DNA of 64,000 nt from Rhynchonema sp. JSB1_4 (lineage: Eukaryota > Nematoda > Chromadorea > Monhysterida > Xyalidae): NCBI GenBank assembly GCA_030248065.1, contig JASAMV010002842.1:1-64000 (forward strand), given 5' to 3'. Below are positions 25,109 through 36,735 of this stretch, one piece after another. The notes below the pieces were generated by a model that searched no databases, was not told where the DNA came from, and worked only from the letters and a program-made list of their open reading frames with translations. The position numbers and the translations under genes were made by a program. Within the stretch, counting starts at the first letter, position 1; each line of letters begins with the position of its first letter.

Positions 25109-28100
25109 AGCCGATCATGATTGGTTCTAATTTTGGATGCGAGTTTGGTGGGCGCGTGCTTCCTCGAGCAAGAAAACATGATTATTCGATGAATTTGATT
25201 TCTAAGATACACCTACAATATAGTCGGCCTAAAATATACTGTACATAATTCTGGCTCGCAAGTTCGCAACTCCCAAACTCACGTGCGTTCTGTTGTGAAG
25301 GCAGCCTGACATAAGCTACACCTGGGACTATTTTCAATTATTTTGCAGTTGTGTGGGTTAACCACAAGCTGTACCACCGTATATACTTACCAGACTGAAA
25401 CTTGACGGTTGAATTTTCCATATACAGCCCACTCCGAATAGAGCCTTCTGAGGAAAGGCTTCCGAAATGCACAACATTGACAGAACCCAATAAACAAGTT
25501 CTGTAATCAGTGTTGGAGAGTGATGCACCTCCAACATGCCAAACACACAAACCAAGATTAAAAACAAACAACTCTCGAAACAGTGCAACAAGACTTTGTC
25601 TTGAACAGGGCTCTTGTTCAAATATACGCCGCATCCGCAGAAGCACATGATTTTTTCAAACTGTTATGGACTCAAGTGAACTGTGAGGTGCGACACTAAT
25701 GTAACTGAACCCCGGGCTTCATTTTCTGAAAAGGATTAGATAAGAAAATTCTGAAGTGGCCGTGAAATCCTGCGGGCTACATGGATTCAACAGAACGAAA
25801 CACGAGGCAAAATTTGCTTCAGGCACGCAATATTCAAACATACTCTTACATACTTTATCCGCTGTCCCACCTTGCGTTATGACGGTTTATTATGGACTTG
25901 CTCACATGTTTTTATGCGACTGTGTCTGGATCTCTTACGATAAACCTACGATCAACATGTGGTGTAGTATTGAAACATTACTTGTGGCAAGATGCAAAGA
26001 GATGAGAACAGTCAAAGTAGCGCCAAACATAAAACGGGCACATTATTTTTTAGATGAAAAATGCGTCTGGCATCTGTCCATATGGAAGCAGATGCACATA
26101 AAATGGAGAAAAACCCGAATGGTCGCACTCACATGCCAAACAGCTGAGCGCCACAAAACACTTGCGCCACTATCGGTGCAGGAGCGGTGGAAAAACAACG
26201 ATTGGCTGTGTTTTGCCCGGGTTACACATAATGCTATACCTAGCTGTTCAGAAGCTATCATTCTGGCACAGGTCTGAAGAACAGTAGTCAAAATAATCTA
26301 ACTAAACGATAGGAATAGCAAAAACAAGTATCAGAGAAAGTTCAGTGTTTTTCCGTCTCTGTACTTTATGGGTGTTTTATGGCCGGACGTAAAGCACTTT
26401 CAAGGCTACAAACAGAGACCGACTTGATTCTGGACAACGTCGCGTCCACACTGACTGGGGCCGGGCATCAAGTTAGAAGACGACTTGAATCATAAAATAC
26501 TACAGTTCGGTAGTCGTTATCACGCGAAGCACTCTTGGAATCAGAAGGCACACGTCGACATTGCCAGGCAGACGGTTTGGGTCATCTGAATAGATTTGGA
26601 AATAAAGTCGCCTCTTTCGGAGCTTAAGGGTGCATACAATGGAAACAGGAGTTTGTAAACGTTATCCGACATTCAGTGATAAATACCCAGCAACAAAAGA
26701 TTAACAACAGAAAATGAAGGTGGGTTCACCTCCGAAATTGCTAAATTGATAACTTGACGTCATCCTGACTTGAAAAATAGAACAGGCATGCACACTCCAT
26801 TACATATGAAATGCTTGAACACTGAGAAATACAAACATAAACACTTGCAGAAGATTTTGTGATCCTTGAAACGCTTGCAGAAGATTTTGTGATCTTTAGC
26901 AATTATGTAATGGTTTCAGAACACCTTCCGCCCGACTGAGAAGCACCAGTGGATGCGGTGCTTCATACAAAAACCTTTTTCGAAAACCTTGTCTGACCTG
27001 CTGCCAAATCTGATCAGTCGTAAACAGGTGTGTTGTGTTCGTGTGTAATGTTATATTATGGGCAGCCAACAATTTTTAAAAATAAATGACAAAAAAGTCG
27101 ACAAAGAGCGGTGTTTAGCACATATTTTGCAGGCGATCCGTGTCCCGTTAACAAATTGCGACAGAACAGGACACCAGACTGTTTCTAGGTACTCAAAGCA
27201 CGCGTGCACATGCACGTGAAACGAGTTTGTACATTATGCAATATGGTATCGACGCTGACCTGGGGCTCTTCCTGTCACCAAAAACGGTGCAAAAAATAAT
27301 TTGAAAAAGTAATAAAATAAAGCAATATTTTAAAAAGTAGAGCTACAAAATATTTTCTTTGAAATGAGATCCTATCGACCCGAAGCGCCATGACCAAAAT
27401 TCAAATCAAGCCCAAAAGCCTGTCCAAGCTCACCAAAGCTGTGAGCCTTTCTCCCACCCCGCTCTTTTTATCTGGCGTGCCGTAGAATAACAAAATAACG
27501 ATTGTTGGTTCGTTCTTTGTGGCAACATGAGTCATTATCATCATCCGCTTTTGACAAACAACCTGGCTGTACAGGGTGGGTGAAATATAACTTTTCGCGG
27601 GCCGGTCAGCAACTCCTTTCTGTTTCAAAACACCTGATCACATGGACGCAGATCACGCTGTTTCCGCAGAACTTTGCACAACTCTTCGAATCGAATGTCC
27701 TGGACCGCAATCAAATGTCAGTCAAAATTGAACCAAGCAGAGATTTTGGCACAGAATTCAATACAGTGTACTTTTGCGAGACCCTTTATACGCAAGTAAT
27801 GGAGTCGTGAGAACGTTAATCAAAACGAGAACAAACTTAATCATTGTTCTGCATGGGAACCACTGCATTTGGCGCTTCGAAACTCCAAAGGCGTCAGAAA
27901 AAAACTAAAATCTGTGCAACATGTGCGGTCAGCACGACATATTTGCTATGTAGGAATCTTTGTTCAAACTACAGGCGCAAAACAAACAATCACAAGTGAT
28001 CACAGCACGCACCACGAATATGTAAGTGACTTACAAAAAACACGAACCAGCATGTACAGTATGTACATTACATCTAACTACCGCTCTTGATGCTTGAGTA

Positions 28101-28627
28101 TTGCGTGAGTTACCATTATAGGAGCTACATAGTATGTAGCACGGTGGTGCTCGTGCTAAGCGACGCCATGCATCATCCTCTTTAGTGAGCTTTCTCAAAA
28201 ATAAAATGAAAACTCATTTTTGCAAGACGCAATCTCAGAAGCCCAAATTTGCACACAACTTGTACGGTGTGATTTCCAGGAACACACAAAATTTCATCCC
28301 AATTGCGGGCAAGATACAGTTGACATTTTAGTAAAAACGTTCGTTCCTTTTTTCCACAAATTGCTGGTCAGGGCCCATACATACTTGACACCAGAAAGTT
28401 AAGATCCTACATGGGGTTTTTGTACTCGAGAAACACGATGGTGCTATCGCCGAGTTCATAACTTCTGGTCTCAGACTGGTTCCAGACCACGACTTGGACC
28501 TAAAGTGAAGCGTTTCACGATATAAGATGTCGATACAAGATGGAAATATTCCCTAAGTTCATAAAACAAAATATGTAACCTGGTGAAACTGCATAAATGT
28601 TTAATGCTACATATAAGTTTGTCCTCT
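25109..28627. other. 3.5 kb without a recognised gene
   Basis: A 173-codon plus frame at 25756-26277 has no recognisable motif or splice context. A 29-bp direct duplication (CTTGCAGAAGATTTTGTGAT units) lies at about 26847-26900. Nothing else can be supported. Confidence 0.35.
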
Positions 28628-28755
28628 AATTCCGTACTGTGGTCGAAGAGCGCCGCTATTCAGCATATTGGAAAACACAACACAGGTGCGAACCACTTGA
28701 TTTGCGTGTTTCCAATATGCTGAATAACGACGCTCTTCGACTGCAGTGCGGAATT
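28628..28755. mobile_element. Small hairpin element, 128 bp
   Basis: The arms of about 50 bp (AATTCCGTACTGTGGTCGAA through GGAAAACAC; GTGTTTCCAATATGCTGAAT through GCGGAATT) pair around a 27-bp loop. It is probably a very short MITE. No target duplication is clear. Confidence 0.7.
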
Positions 28756-29968
28756 CGAGACCCAAACTTTTCTAGTATCGAACTTTTATGCAGTTTCAAC
28801 AGGTTGCATTATCATGTTTTATGCCGTCAAGGCATATTTCCGTCTTAAGGCACTACCTTCATCTACTGTCTACAAGCATTTTGTGCGGTATTTCACAAGT
28901 GTATACTGCGTATTTTTCGTGAGATTTCGTTTGTGACATAATATACAAGACAGGCGGCTTTAAAAGTTGATTACTTTTTTCGAACGAAAATGCTGGCTCG
29001 CAGGTGAAGAACGTAAAGTTAGATGAAACTGCTGCTGCTAGAGCGTTAGCACCTTACGTGCTCCATTGGGTATGCAATGCACAGTACATCCAGTTTCAGG
29101 CAGTTTCGCTCAAACTGTAACTAACAATGTCTTTGGTTTGCGTGCTTTGCAGAAGTGGAAATGTCTACGATACATAAAAAAACAAGAAGAAGAAAATAGA
29201 ACGAGCCAAAATAAAATAAAAGACATGTGTATACCCTTTGTGCGAAGGATGAAGATAAAGCAAAGCAAAGCTGTAGAAATTTTGAAAGGAACTGCTGCTA
29301 TAAAAACCAAAACCTTTGGTGTGGTTGGAATTGTACCCACGGTAACAACCACAGCGCTACAGTATCACGCATGACAAAAGTGTTCTGCTTTTTTTACTTC
29401 CGCATGCGTGTGCATGCAACAGTGACCTTACAGTGTGACACAACAAAAACCGAAAACCGTTTTGAATAGGTTGAATTCCTGTCGTGACTAGAGAGTGATA
29501 TACGTGTTTGTAACGTCATTCGAAACCTGTGTCTATAAATCGTTTCGTTTGCGAATTTCGCTTGCTAAAACATATTTATATAACAATAAACTTTTATAAA
29601 GATTTTATAAACCACCCGACCTGCGCGTCAGCTTGTTTCAAAAAGAGCGCGTGCACTTGTCTGTACTTAACGAACATCACAAAACAGTGAGTTTATGTAG
29701 CTCATCGTCAAAGCACATCAGATAACCAAATATTACCAAAAACCAGATACATACATATGTAAACGACAGTTTCGAACGAGGGTACAACACGTTTCCTAAT
29801 GTGCAATCACGTCAGAGATCCAGACACATCAAAAAAGGATTCCATTTTGTCGTGTCACCCTGCACATATAATGCAAGTTTCAACAACAGAGCGTGCCGTG
29901 GAAGTATGAGAAGCTTTGTTCTCAACAACAACACCTTTTCCAGTGCATATTGGAATGCATTCATATAT
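28756..29968. other. No gene recognised
   Basis: AT-rich sequence with a plus-strand frame of 102 codons at 29066-29371 lacking any recognisable domain. It ends in a TATATATACATA microsatellite into which the next element has inserted. Confidence 0.35.
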
Positions 29969-30658
29969 ATACATAGGCCGTAACTACCTGGGGGCCCAGC
30001 GGGCCCAGAGGGCCCATAGGGCCCATAGTGTTGAAGAATGTAATGCAGATTTGTCCAAAAAGGCAGAAATAAGAATTGGAATTACAGGGTGTCAACTATA
30101 TATGCCCACGTGCATTAAAAACGTGACACATGCAGATTTTTTGCGTTTTGTGGCGCGTTCGGTCCCCCAGATAGAAATTGTGGGCCCCATTGATGCAGTT
30201 TAGCCATTTCTGCCATTGTAATGTATTAACTTTCGCTCGCGCGCGAAATATCCATTTTTGGGGCCCCCTGGCCCCCAATTCGAGCAATATTTTGTTTTTC
30301 ATGTAAATCTGTGTCACTGCGTTTGCAGGTGCATCCGGTCGTGCATGCCACGTGCACGCGCGTGCAGCAGTGTCGTTTGAAATGACAATGAAGAAAATTA
30401 CAATTGAAAAATGTCAGTAGGGCGAATATCATTCTCGTGATGTATTGCGCACAAGTAGGTCTGTAAATTGATCAGATATGTACGTATATGGATATGGATG
30501 GGGAGAACAAGGCTGCAATTTCAATTATGAGCAATAAAATGTAAGCAAATGTAAGGTTGTAACTGTTAACGGCACAATAACATTCACATTTCAAAGTAAC
30601 AAAAAAACATCAGTCACTTGGCCAACCACGGAATTAAGTCAAATTAAAAGGCAGTCAC

Positions 30659-31933
30659 TCAATCACTCAGTGAGTCATCGCTGTCGTTCTGCTCAGCAGT
30701 GGGAACCGTGGCCGGTTCACTTTTAGGTGGTTGGAACCAGGGCAATTTGTCGATTTCACACCCGAAGAATTTGTACAGTTGCAGAAGTGTAAGCTGTTTT
30801 TTGTGTGCCGGCTTCGTACCTTGTAGCATTGCGAGTGACGGGACATGCAAAACCACCCAATTGTCGCCTTCACCATATGGGTCGTCTTCGGGTTCCTTGC
30901 AGTCCGTGATGTGCACGTACGGGTACCGCTTGAACACGCACTGGTGGTCAAAGTGCACGACATGATGAGCTTGCACCAGTTTCCCATCGTCATCGGTTCG
31001 CTTGTCCTCCCTGGTCACGAAAAACAGTCGTTGCTGCTTCGTTCCCTCCGTGCTGTGGATCACGAATTTCTGAAAAGGGAAGGGCGTGTGTGGTAAATGT
31101 ATCTCCATAACCGAACAAACTGCAAGTGTTATTCCCATTTCCTTACTAACGTCGCACGTGACACATCGACCCCTGACAATATCGCCAATGTCCGATCCGG
31201 GGAACGTTTTTGATTCAACGTCCAAATCGTCCAGTTTGATCGTGACCTGCAAGCCGCCGAATGCACTGTTGTTAATTAGTTACACACTTTTAAAAAATTG
31301 TTCAGTTTTGCAACCTGGTTACATAATTGTAAACCATTGTTTATTGTTTTTTAACCTTCTGTCCCGTCACTGTGTGCACATCAATAGTTCGGCTTGTGCA
31401 CTGTTCTGGCGATGCCGCACTGTGTCACCTCGTCCAGGACGAATGCGTCCAGGTACATGAGCATGTTTGGCTGTTTCTGCCAATCGGCTGGGCCGTATGG
31501 GAGCGTGCGTCGGATTGGTGGGATCATCATTTGCCGCACGAGCTCCTCGTGCTCGAATCTGTTCAGCCTGACACTGGAGTCTAAAAATGAACGATATGTA
31601 GTTTCAGTGACAGATACATACATATGCTGGTGTCTTACCGATTTACTTGGCTCGTCGCAACAACCATTTCTGCGCTTGTGGTGGTGCGTCGTATGGAAAA
31701 TCGACATTCGACCTCTGCCTTTGTGGATCGCGCAGCACGTGGTTTGGCATGTCCGGCAGCGGCGGCGGTGGAGGTGGCGGCGGAACTGGAAGTTTCCAAT
31801 TGTGTATTTATCATTCAGTTTTTTTAATTGGATTTCTCCAATTTCACTTACTTCCTAGACGTTGCGCAAGGTCGGCAGTCTCGAGCACTTCGTCTTCCAT
31901 TTGCCGGTTCGTTTTCGCCATTGCAGCGCGCAT
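30659..31933 (-). pseudogene. Element-borne gene 2, unknown family, one internal stop
   Basis: Exons 31933-31852, 31785-31639, 31580-31402, 31246-31151 and 31069-30659 join in phase to 304 residues. The start reads MRAAMAKTNRQMEDEV. A run of eight prolines, a hydrophobic stretch (PNMLMYLDAFVLDEVTQCGI) and a conserved C-terminal half follow. That half carries DDLDVESKTFPG, CVTCD, RLFFVTRE, HHVVHFDHQCVFKRYP and LYKFFGCEIDKLPWF. The protein ends in an acidic tail (NDSDDSLSD). A paralogue of the C-terminal half lies at 60223-60855 with the same intron after the CxTC motif. An in-frame TAA occurs at 31643-31645, at the end of exon 2; the only phase-compatible donor (GTAAGA) lies after it. The donor of exon 3 (GTGCAC) is weak. 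I do not recognise the family and assign no function. Confidence 0.6.
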
Positions 31934-32156
31934 CTACAAGTTGTGGTGCTTGTCATTTTATGGTTTCCGTGACGCTGGACACCCTTACCGAATGTACCTC
32001 AAATTACCACGAAACATGAAAGGAGAGAAATGAAATTACGAAGTGTAAATGAGAGAAACCTAATTGATTACTTACAAGATTACAAACAGATTTTTCACCT
32101 TAAAGTGCAACATGAGTTGAATAAGGAAATGAACGAACAACACCAAACAGTCGCAA

Positions 32157-34138
32157 TCAATCATTGCCGCTTTCATCTTGCTCCTCATCAACGGGAAAGC
32201 CCATCCTGTGTAGCCCCAATCGAATTTCGTCCATGGTCACATCGCTGCGGTACACAGCGTGATCGTAGAACATTTGGCTGGTCATACCTGGATAGGTGTC
32301 GAAAAATACGCGATGCACAAACGTTAGTTGAAAAAAGTTTTGGTTTGAAATAATTTTTTTTAAAAATTCCATAAACGAAATTTTTGGTTAAAACACGCTG
32401 GCTGCACGCGTCAGGAAGCAAGGAAACAAATATGAACGCACCGGGTGGGAATTTCTCCCCGAAGCCAAGTCGCTGGGCCAAGTTCAGCCCGCCGAGCACA
32501 GCAGGTGTCACGCGTTTCTTCCCGGCGTTGAGGCGGCGCAGCAGCGCGCTTGTGACGGGACTGTGCATCTTTTGCTCATGTTTCTTCTTCAGAGCTTTAG
32601 ACCCATACATGCGGCCGCAGATCTAAACAGTATGCAAGTAAGTAATGCCATACATCGAAAATATTGCAACCAAACGTGACCATAAGACTAAAGTCAGGCA
32701 GTACACAGGAATGTTGCGACTTAAGAAAAATAAAAATGAAAATTCAAAAAATAAACACAGCAACGCAGCCGTACTTTGCACATGCAGTTGTCACGAAACG
32801 GGTTGTTTAGGTCGTCGTCCAGCATTGCCACCACCGGTTTCGGAATGCGGCAAGAACCGTGCTGGTGGTACATGAAAGCGAACGTGCCTTGCGCATGACA
32901 ACGTTGATCGCGTGACGGGTGCAGAGAACCCTGATGAAATGTAAAAAAGTTTCAGAAAAATGTAAAATAAATTATTACTGGAACGCACCAAGCAATGGTA
33001 GATCTTGCTGTCTCCAGTCTTGACGTCCCTGTCGGTTTCACGAGTTTTCGGATTGAAATAACGCAACTTCGCAGCACCGTACACGTTGTCATTGAACTTT
33101 TTCCTGACCTGCCGCACAATTTCGTTCGCGTCTGAAAGTGGGAAGCGGGTACTGCATGAGGCGAACAAATTTAACCGGACCAACAACAACAACAAGTGAA
33201 CACATGCAAACCAACCGTCAAGACCGTCGTCGTGTGCCGCGTGTTCTGCCTGGGGACGATCAACGTCGATGACTATGCGCTCGCTGTCGGAATCTGAAAG
33301 AATAAGGTAACAGCATGAATGAACCGGTGCCGGCACGAATTTAAAAACGGATTTCAATCAGGGTGTTTCTAAAACGTACAAAACGTACCTGAACTTTCGT
33401 CAGCTGTGGCAGCAGTCGGTCCGTTCGCTGATCGTTTCGGCTGACGTTTTGAAGAAAGAGTATCGTTTTTCGATCCACGAACAGACTGATACATGTCGCT
33501 GTCGGAATCTGGAAGAGGAAGGTGACAGCGTTAATGAACCGGTGACAGCATGAATTTAGAATTTAAAACAGGGTTTCAAAGAGGGTGCTGCTAAAACCCC
33601 CCGCACAAACCGTACCTGAACTGTCGTTACCGGTGGCAGCAGCAGCCGGTTCGCTGATCGTTTCGGCGGACGTTTTGAAGAACCAGCATCGTTTTGCGAT
33701 CCACGACCAGAACCCCCCGAATTTTTCGAAGCTGACGCAGAATCAGCCGCCTTGTGTTTGGAACGGCCTTGGTAGAATATAGGGCACAATTACATATATC
33801 GCAGGCGTGAAGTTGGAAAAAAATAGCCAGCATTGCTAATTCGGTTTTGGCCTGGGATCTTACGTTGTTGTTTCGCTCCCTCACTCCTGCTCTTGCTTTC
33901 TTGTGTCTTCTTGCGTTTTTTCGCAGATGGTAGTGGTGCAGGGAAGCTTCACGATTCATCGTCGCCAGAACTGGAATCTGAAGAGTAAACGAACTTGGGC
34001 TGTTACGGAAAAATGGCTCATCTGGAGGCGTAATTGTAACTGACCGACAGCAGCGCGCTTCTGCGACACGCGGGAACGCTGTTTCTGATACATCCGATCC
34101 AACGCCAATGCAAAGCGCGTGACGGCTGGACAAAACGG
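32157..34138 (-). pseudogene. Element-borne gene 1: C2H2-finger protein, decayed
   Basis: The 3' portion of a multi-exon gene: exons 34138-34045, 33977-33864, 33767-33616, 33508-33389, 33293-33216, 33131-32989, 32930-32775, 32622-32442 and 32287-32157. The N-terminal part is basic and serine-rich (KKRKKTQ, SSKRQPKRSAN), typical of a nuclear protein. Three exons start in phase 1 with the same acidic DS-type motif. The C-terminal part holds a classical C2H2 finger with an intron between its first cysteines (CMCK, then ICGRMYGSKALKKKHEQKMH; C-x2-C-x12-H-x4-H) and ends in an acidic tail (DEEQDESGND). A TGA at 33949-33951 interrupts exon 2, and exon 3 is one base short of keeping phase. The 5' end is unresolved. 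Function unknown; DNA binding is inferred from the finger. Confidence 0.55.
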
Positions 34139-34389
34139 CTGTGATAGTCGTGCAACGCACCAATGGAAATGGTAAAACGCAGTGTAGCTCCAGGGGGGGA
34201 AGGGTTCCACCCTCAGTGCTGTGGCGACAACTGAGGGGTACATACTGAACCTTGTTGCTAAGAATTGACAGAGATCAGGGGTGCTTTCCCGAGAATTTGG
34301 GGGGAAATCAAATTCGGTTGGTGTTAAATTTTTAGTACCCTCGGTCCCCCGCAGCCACAGCATTCTCCCGAACGGCACACTACACTACT

Positions 34390-34835
34390 ATATAGGGGAT
34401 GTTACTTAGGGGGGGCTTTATTCCGGGGGGCTCTATTAATTCACTGACCCCTTTTTGGGGGGCTCTATTCCGGGGGGGCTGTATTTAGGTTTTTACGGTA
34501 GATAACGGGGGGGGGGGCTCTCTGTACCTTAGAACATTTTTTGAGCAGCGAAAAAATACAGCCCCCCCCAAAAATAGAGCCCCCAAAAAAAATACAGCCC
34601 CCCCTTAAAAGGGGTCAGTGAAAAAACACAGCCCCCCTTGTAGTTTCTCTATTACAGGGGGCTCTATTCGGGGGGGGGCTCTATTAATTCACTGACCCCA
34701 TTGTGGGGGGCTCTATTACAGGGGGTTCTATTCCGGGGGGGCTCTATTAATTCACTGACCCCATTGTGGGGGCTCTATTACAGGGGGGTTCTATTCCGGG
34801 GGTGGGGGCTCTATTAATTCACTGACCCCATTGGG
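34390..34835 (+). repeat. G-rich imperfect array (GGGGGGCTCTATT... units)
   Basis: Units of about 40-80 bp combine GGGGGGCTCTATT, AATTCACTGACCCC and CCGGGGGGG, with an inverted C-rich patch at 34550-34635. The same family recurs at 47200-47950 and 57705-58150. It lies inside the 29976-36728 element between its genes. Confidence 0.75.
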
Positions 34836-35669
34836 TCGGGACGGCCAGTGCTTTACCAAATAAAAAAGGAAAATGTAACCTGAATTCATTTTTGCCAATG
34901 GCACTGTCGTTTCCCGCCAATAATGTCCAATCGTAGGCGTTCCCAATTTCTTGCCAATGCCACAACACGACTTGCCGACGAGGAACTACTTACTGTTTCT
35001 GGAAAAAAAAATTTCTTTTGTTGACGAAAATGCATGTTTAACCAGAGGTCTGTATCGGCGCGGCCAAGATTAGTTACTGCTTTGACCCGGCCGGGCCGGG
35101 GCGAGATTATCCAGCGCCATCCAGACCTCTGATTGAAATAAATTCAAACAAAAAATTAAAATTTCTCTGCCATTACAATGCAACTTCAACGTCTGGATCG
35201 GGGACGGGTTTGCCTGATCTCCAAAGGTAAGAAAACGTCAAACGGCAACCAGGCACAGACCAATACTAAGCCGCGCAAGCTTCTATGCTTGGCTGACAGA
35301 TGGGAGATCAACTACCGCGCACAAGTGCTTGCTCTTATCCCTAATGTGTAACCTCAGGCAAGCTTGTAATCTGAAGCTATACTTGAAACTGTATGAGATG
35401 CTCATTTATGCAAATGTGACCATGAAAGTGTAAAACTAACAAACAGACAGCGACACTGGTGTCCACTGTGTCACAACGCTGTTATTCATTCCCATTAGTG
35501 CAATACTGCTCATATCTATGTACATTGTTTTTCACAGCGACATCAAACCGATGTCACTGTGCGCACGGCCAAACCGCCCGGATATTGTGGCGGATTATTG
35601 GCCGTACACAAACAAGCCGGCTGCCGATCTGGCAGGACGACCGGCAAGCGCTCCTTGCCAACTGCGGCC

Positions 35670-35997
35670 TTAAGACGCTTCCACACCGCCTTGAATACCG
35701 GCCTCAATAAATCGCAGGCAAAGTTCCCAATCATGCCCATGAGCATCGACACAAATAACTCGGTGACCTTGTCCATCGGTGCACACGGGGCAAATGTAGT
35801 ATTGCACTGAAATAAGGAATTTAACTCAAATCAATCGGTTTGTCATCATATGTAGTTAATGATAAATCTGTATATGGCATACAAATCAGGTAAAACGCGC
35901 ACACGTAGAAACAAAAAAGAGTGAAAATGTAAACTGATAAAATAGTACCAACCGTGTGACGTGACAATCTTGGAAACCGTCCTCGGGCATGGTGTTC
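35670..35997 (-). CDS. Possible zinc-finger exons in the 6.75-kb element
   Basis: Two minus-strand segments with good splice borders (35997-35953 and 35806-35670) join in phase 1. The second reads QYYICPVC, then about nine residues, then VICVDAHGHDWELC, stopping at TAA. The spacing of C-x2-C, a further Cys, and an H-D-W-x-x-C block resembles the first half of a PHD finger, though the fourth ligand would be His and the final Cys pair is missing. An alternative frame through the same exon is also open (starting MDKVTELFVS, 77 codons), so the frame choice is uncertain. It may be an upstream part of gene 1. Confidence 0.25.
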
Positions 35998-36115
35998 CTG
36001 AAAATCGTAAAAAAAATTTCATAATCCATTGTGATGGGTACCTGTATCACTTGTACCGATCGTTAAAATTGTCCCTCAAGGGCCTCGTTACAATAATGGG
36101 CTTGGGATTGGGCTA

Positions 36116-36262
36116 CCGCGCGCGCTGACTGTACAAGTGTGTGACCCACAGCAAGATGACAACATTACACACGCTTGTGTAACCCGCGCGCTGAGTGTAC
36201 AAGTAAGCGCTTAGCGTGACCCAGAGCAAGATCAAAACATTACACACACTTGTGCAACCCAT
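36116..36262 (+). repeat. Two-copy tandem repeat
   Basis: Two units share CGCGCGCTGA(C/G)TGTACAAGT, GTGACCCA(C/G)AGCAAGAT and AACATTACACAC. They lie near the right end of the 6.75-kb element. Confidence 0.7.
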
Positions 36263-36735
36263 TAAAACGCAAAAAAGGCCTGTTTTCACAACAGCATAAT
36301 CCTGACCAGAACGTTCAAAATCAACACAAAGGCATTATGAGCAGCCTGCATGTATGTCACTTGCATGTGCACATGGTCGCGACTTGACGTTAAGACACCA
36401 GCAGACTGCATGTGTACATGGTCATGACTGCACGATTCTTCATGCTACCGACGCCCTCTTATGCACGGTGTTGGACGTTGCACATCGCTGTAGTGATCAT
36501 GTGGAAATTGGTTTTTTAACATTATGTTTATCTCAAAAGACATGCGCCATAGCGCATGCATGCAGATGTTAGCGCGTGCACGATTCTTCCTGGGGGGCCC
36601 AGGGGGCCCAGCCTTTTTCACAGACATATCTTCCTGGGGGCCCAGGGGGCCCAACGCTTGCTGTACCCACCCTGTGGCTGGGCCCTATGGGCCCCCTGGG
36701 CCCGCTGGGACCCCAGGTAGTTATGCCCATACATA

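Larger units (their letters stand above)
29976..36728. mobile_element. 6.75-kb TIR element with GGCC-type ends and its own genes
   Basis: The left end GGCCGTAACTACCTGGGGGC and the right end (reverse complement GGGCATAACTACCTGGGGTC) are inverted copies over about 53 bp, continuing as GGGCCC-rich short repeats. Extra GGGCCCAGG repeats follow inside the right end (36590-36660). Perfect direct copies of ATACATA flank it at 29969-29975 and 36729-36735. The target is an AT-rich microsatellite, so the duplication alone is weaker evidence than in the two sister elements. Minus-strand exons at 30659-31933, 32157-34138 and perhaps 35670-35997 lie inside. Two internal stops and a frame disruption suggest the copy is decayed. 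No known transposase signature was recognised. Confidence 0.75.

Noticed and set aside
25756..26277. 173-codon plus-strand open frame
   Set aside because: No domain, signal peptide, repeats or splice context.
31372..31402. Extension of the third gene-2 exon to a GTTAAA donor through a DVHTVTGQK frame
   Set aside because: It would need a one-base frame change; the GTGCAC donor at 31402 keeps phase without one.
31643..33951. Alternative genetic code or stop read-through
   Set aside because: The PLC-beta, lipocalin and CPG4-like genes have no internal stops, so standard code plus decay of the transposon copy is simpler.
35178..35225. Plus-strand ATG exon ending in a GTAAGA donor
   Set aside because: Only 16 codons, no plausible continuing exon, and opposite to the genes of the element.
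35543..35776. 77-codon frame MDKVTELFVSMLMG...
   Set aside because: Kept only as the alternative to the zinc-finger-like frame in the same exon; neither is proven.
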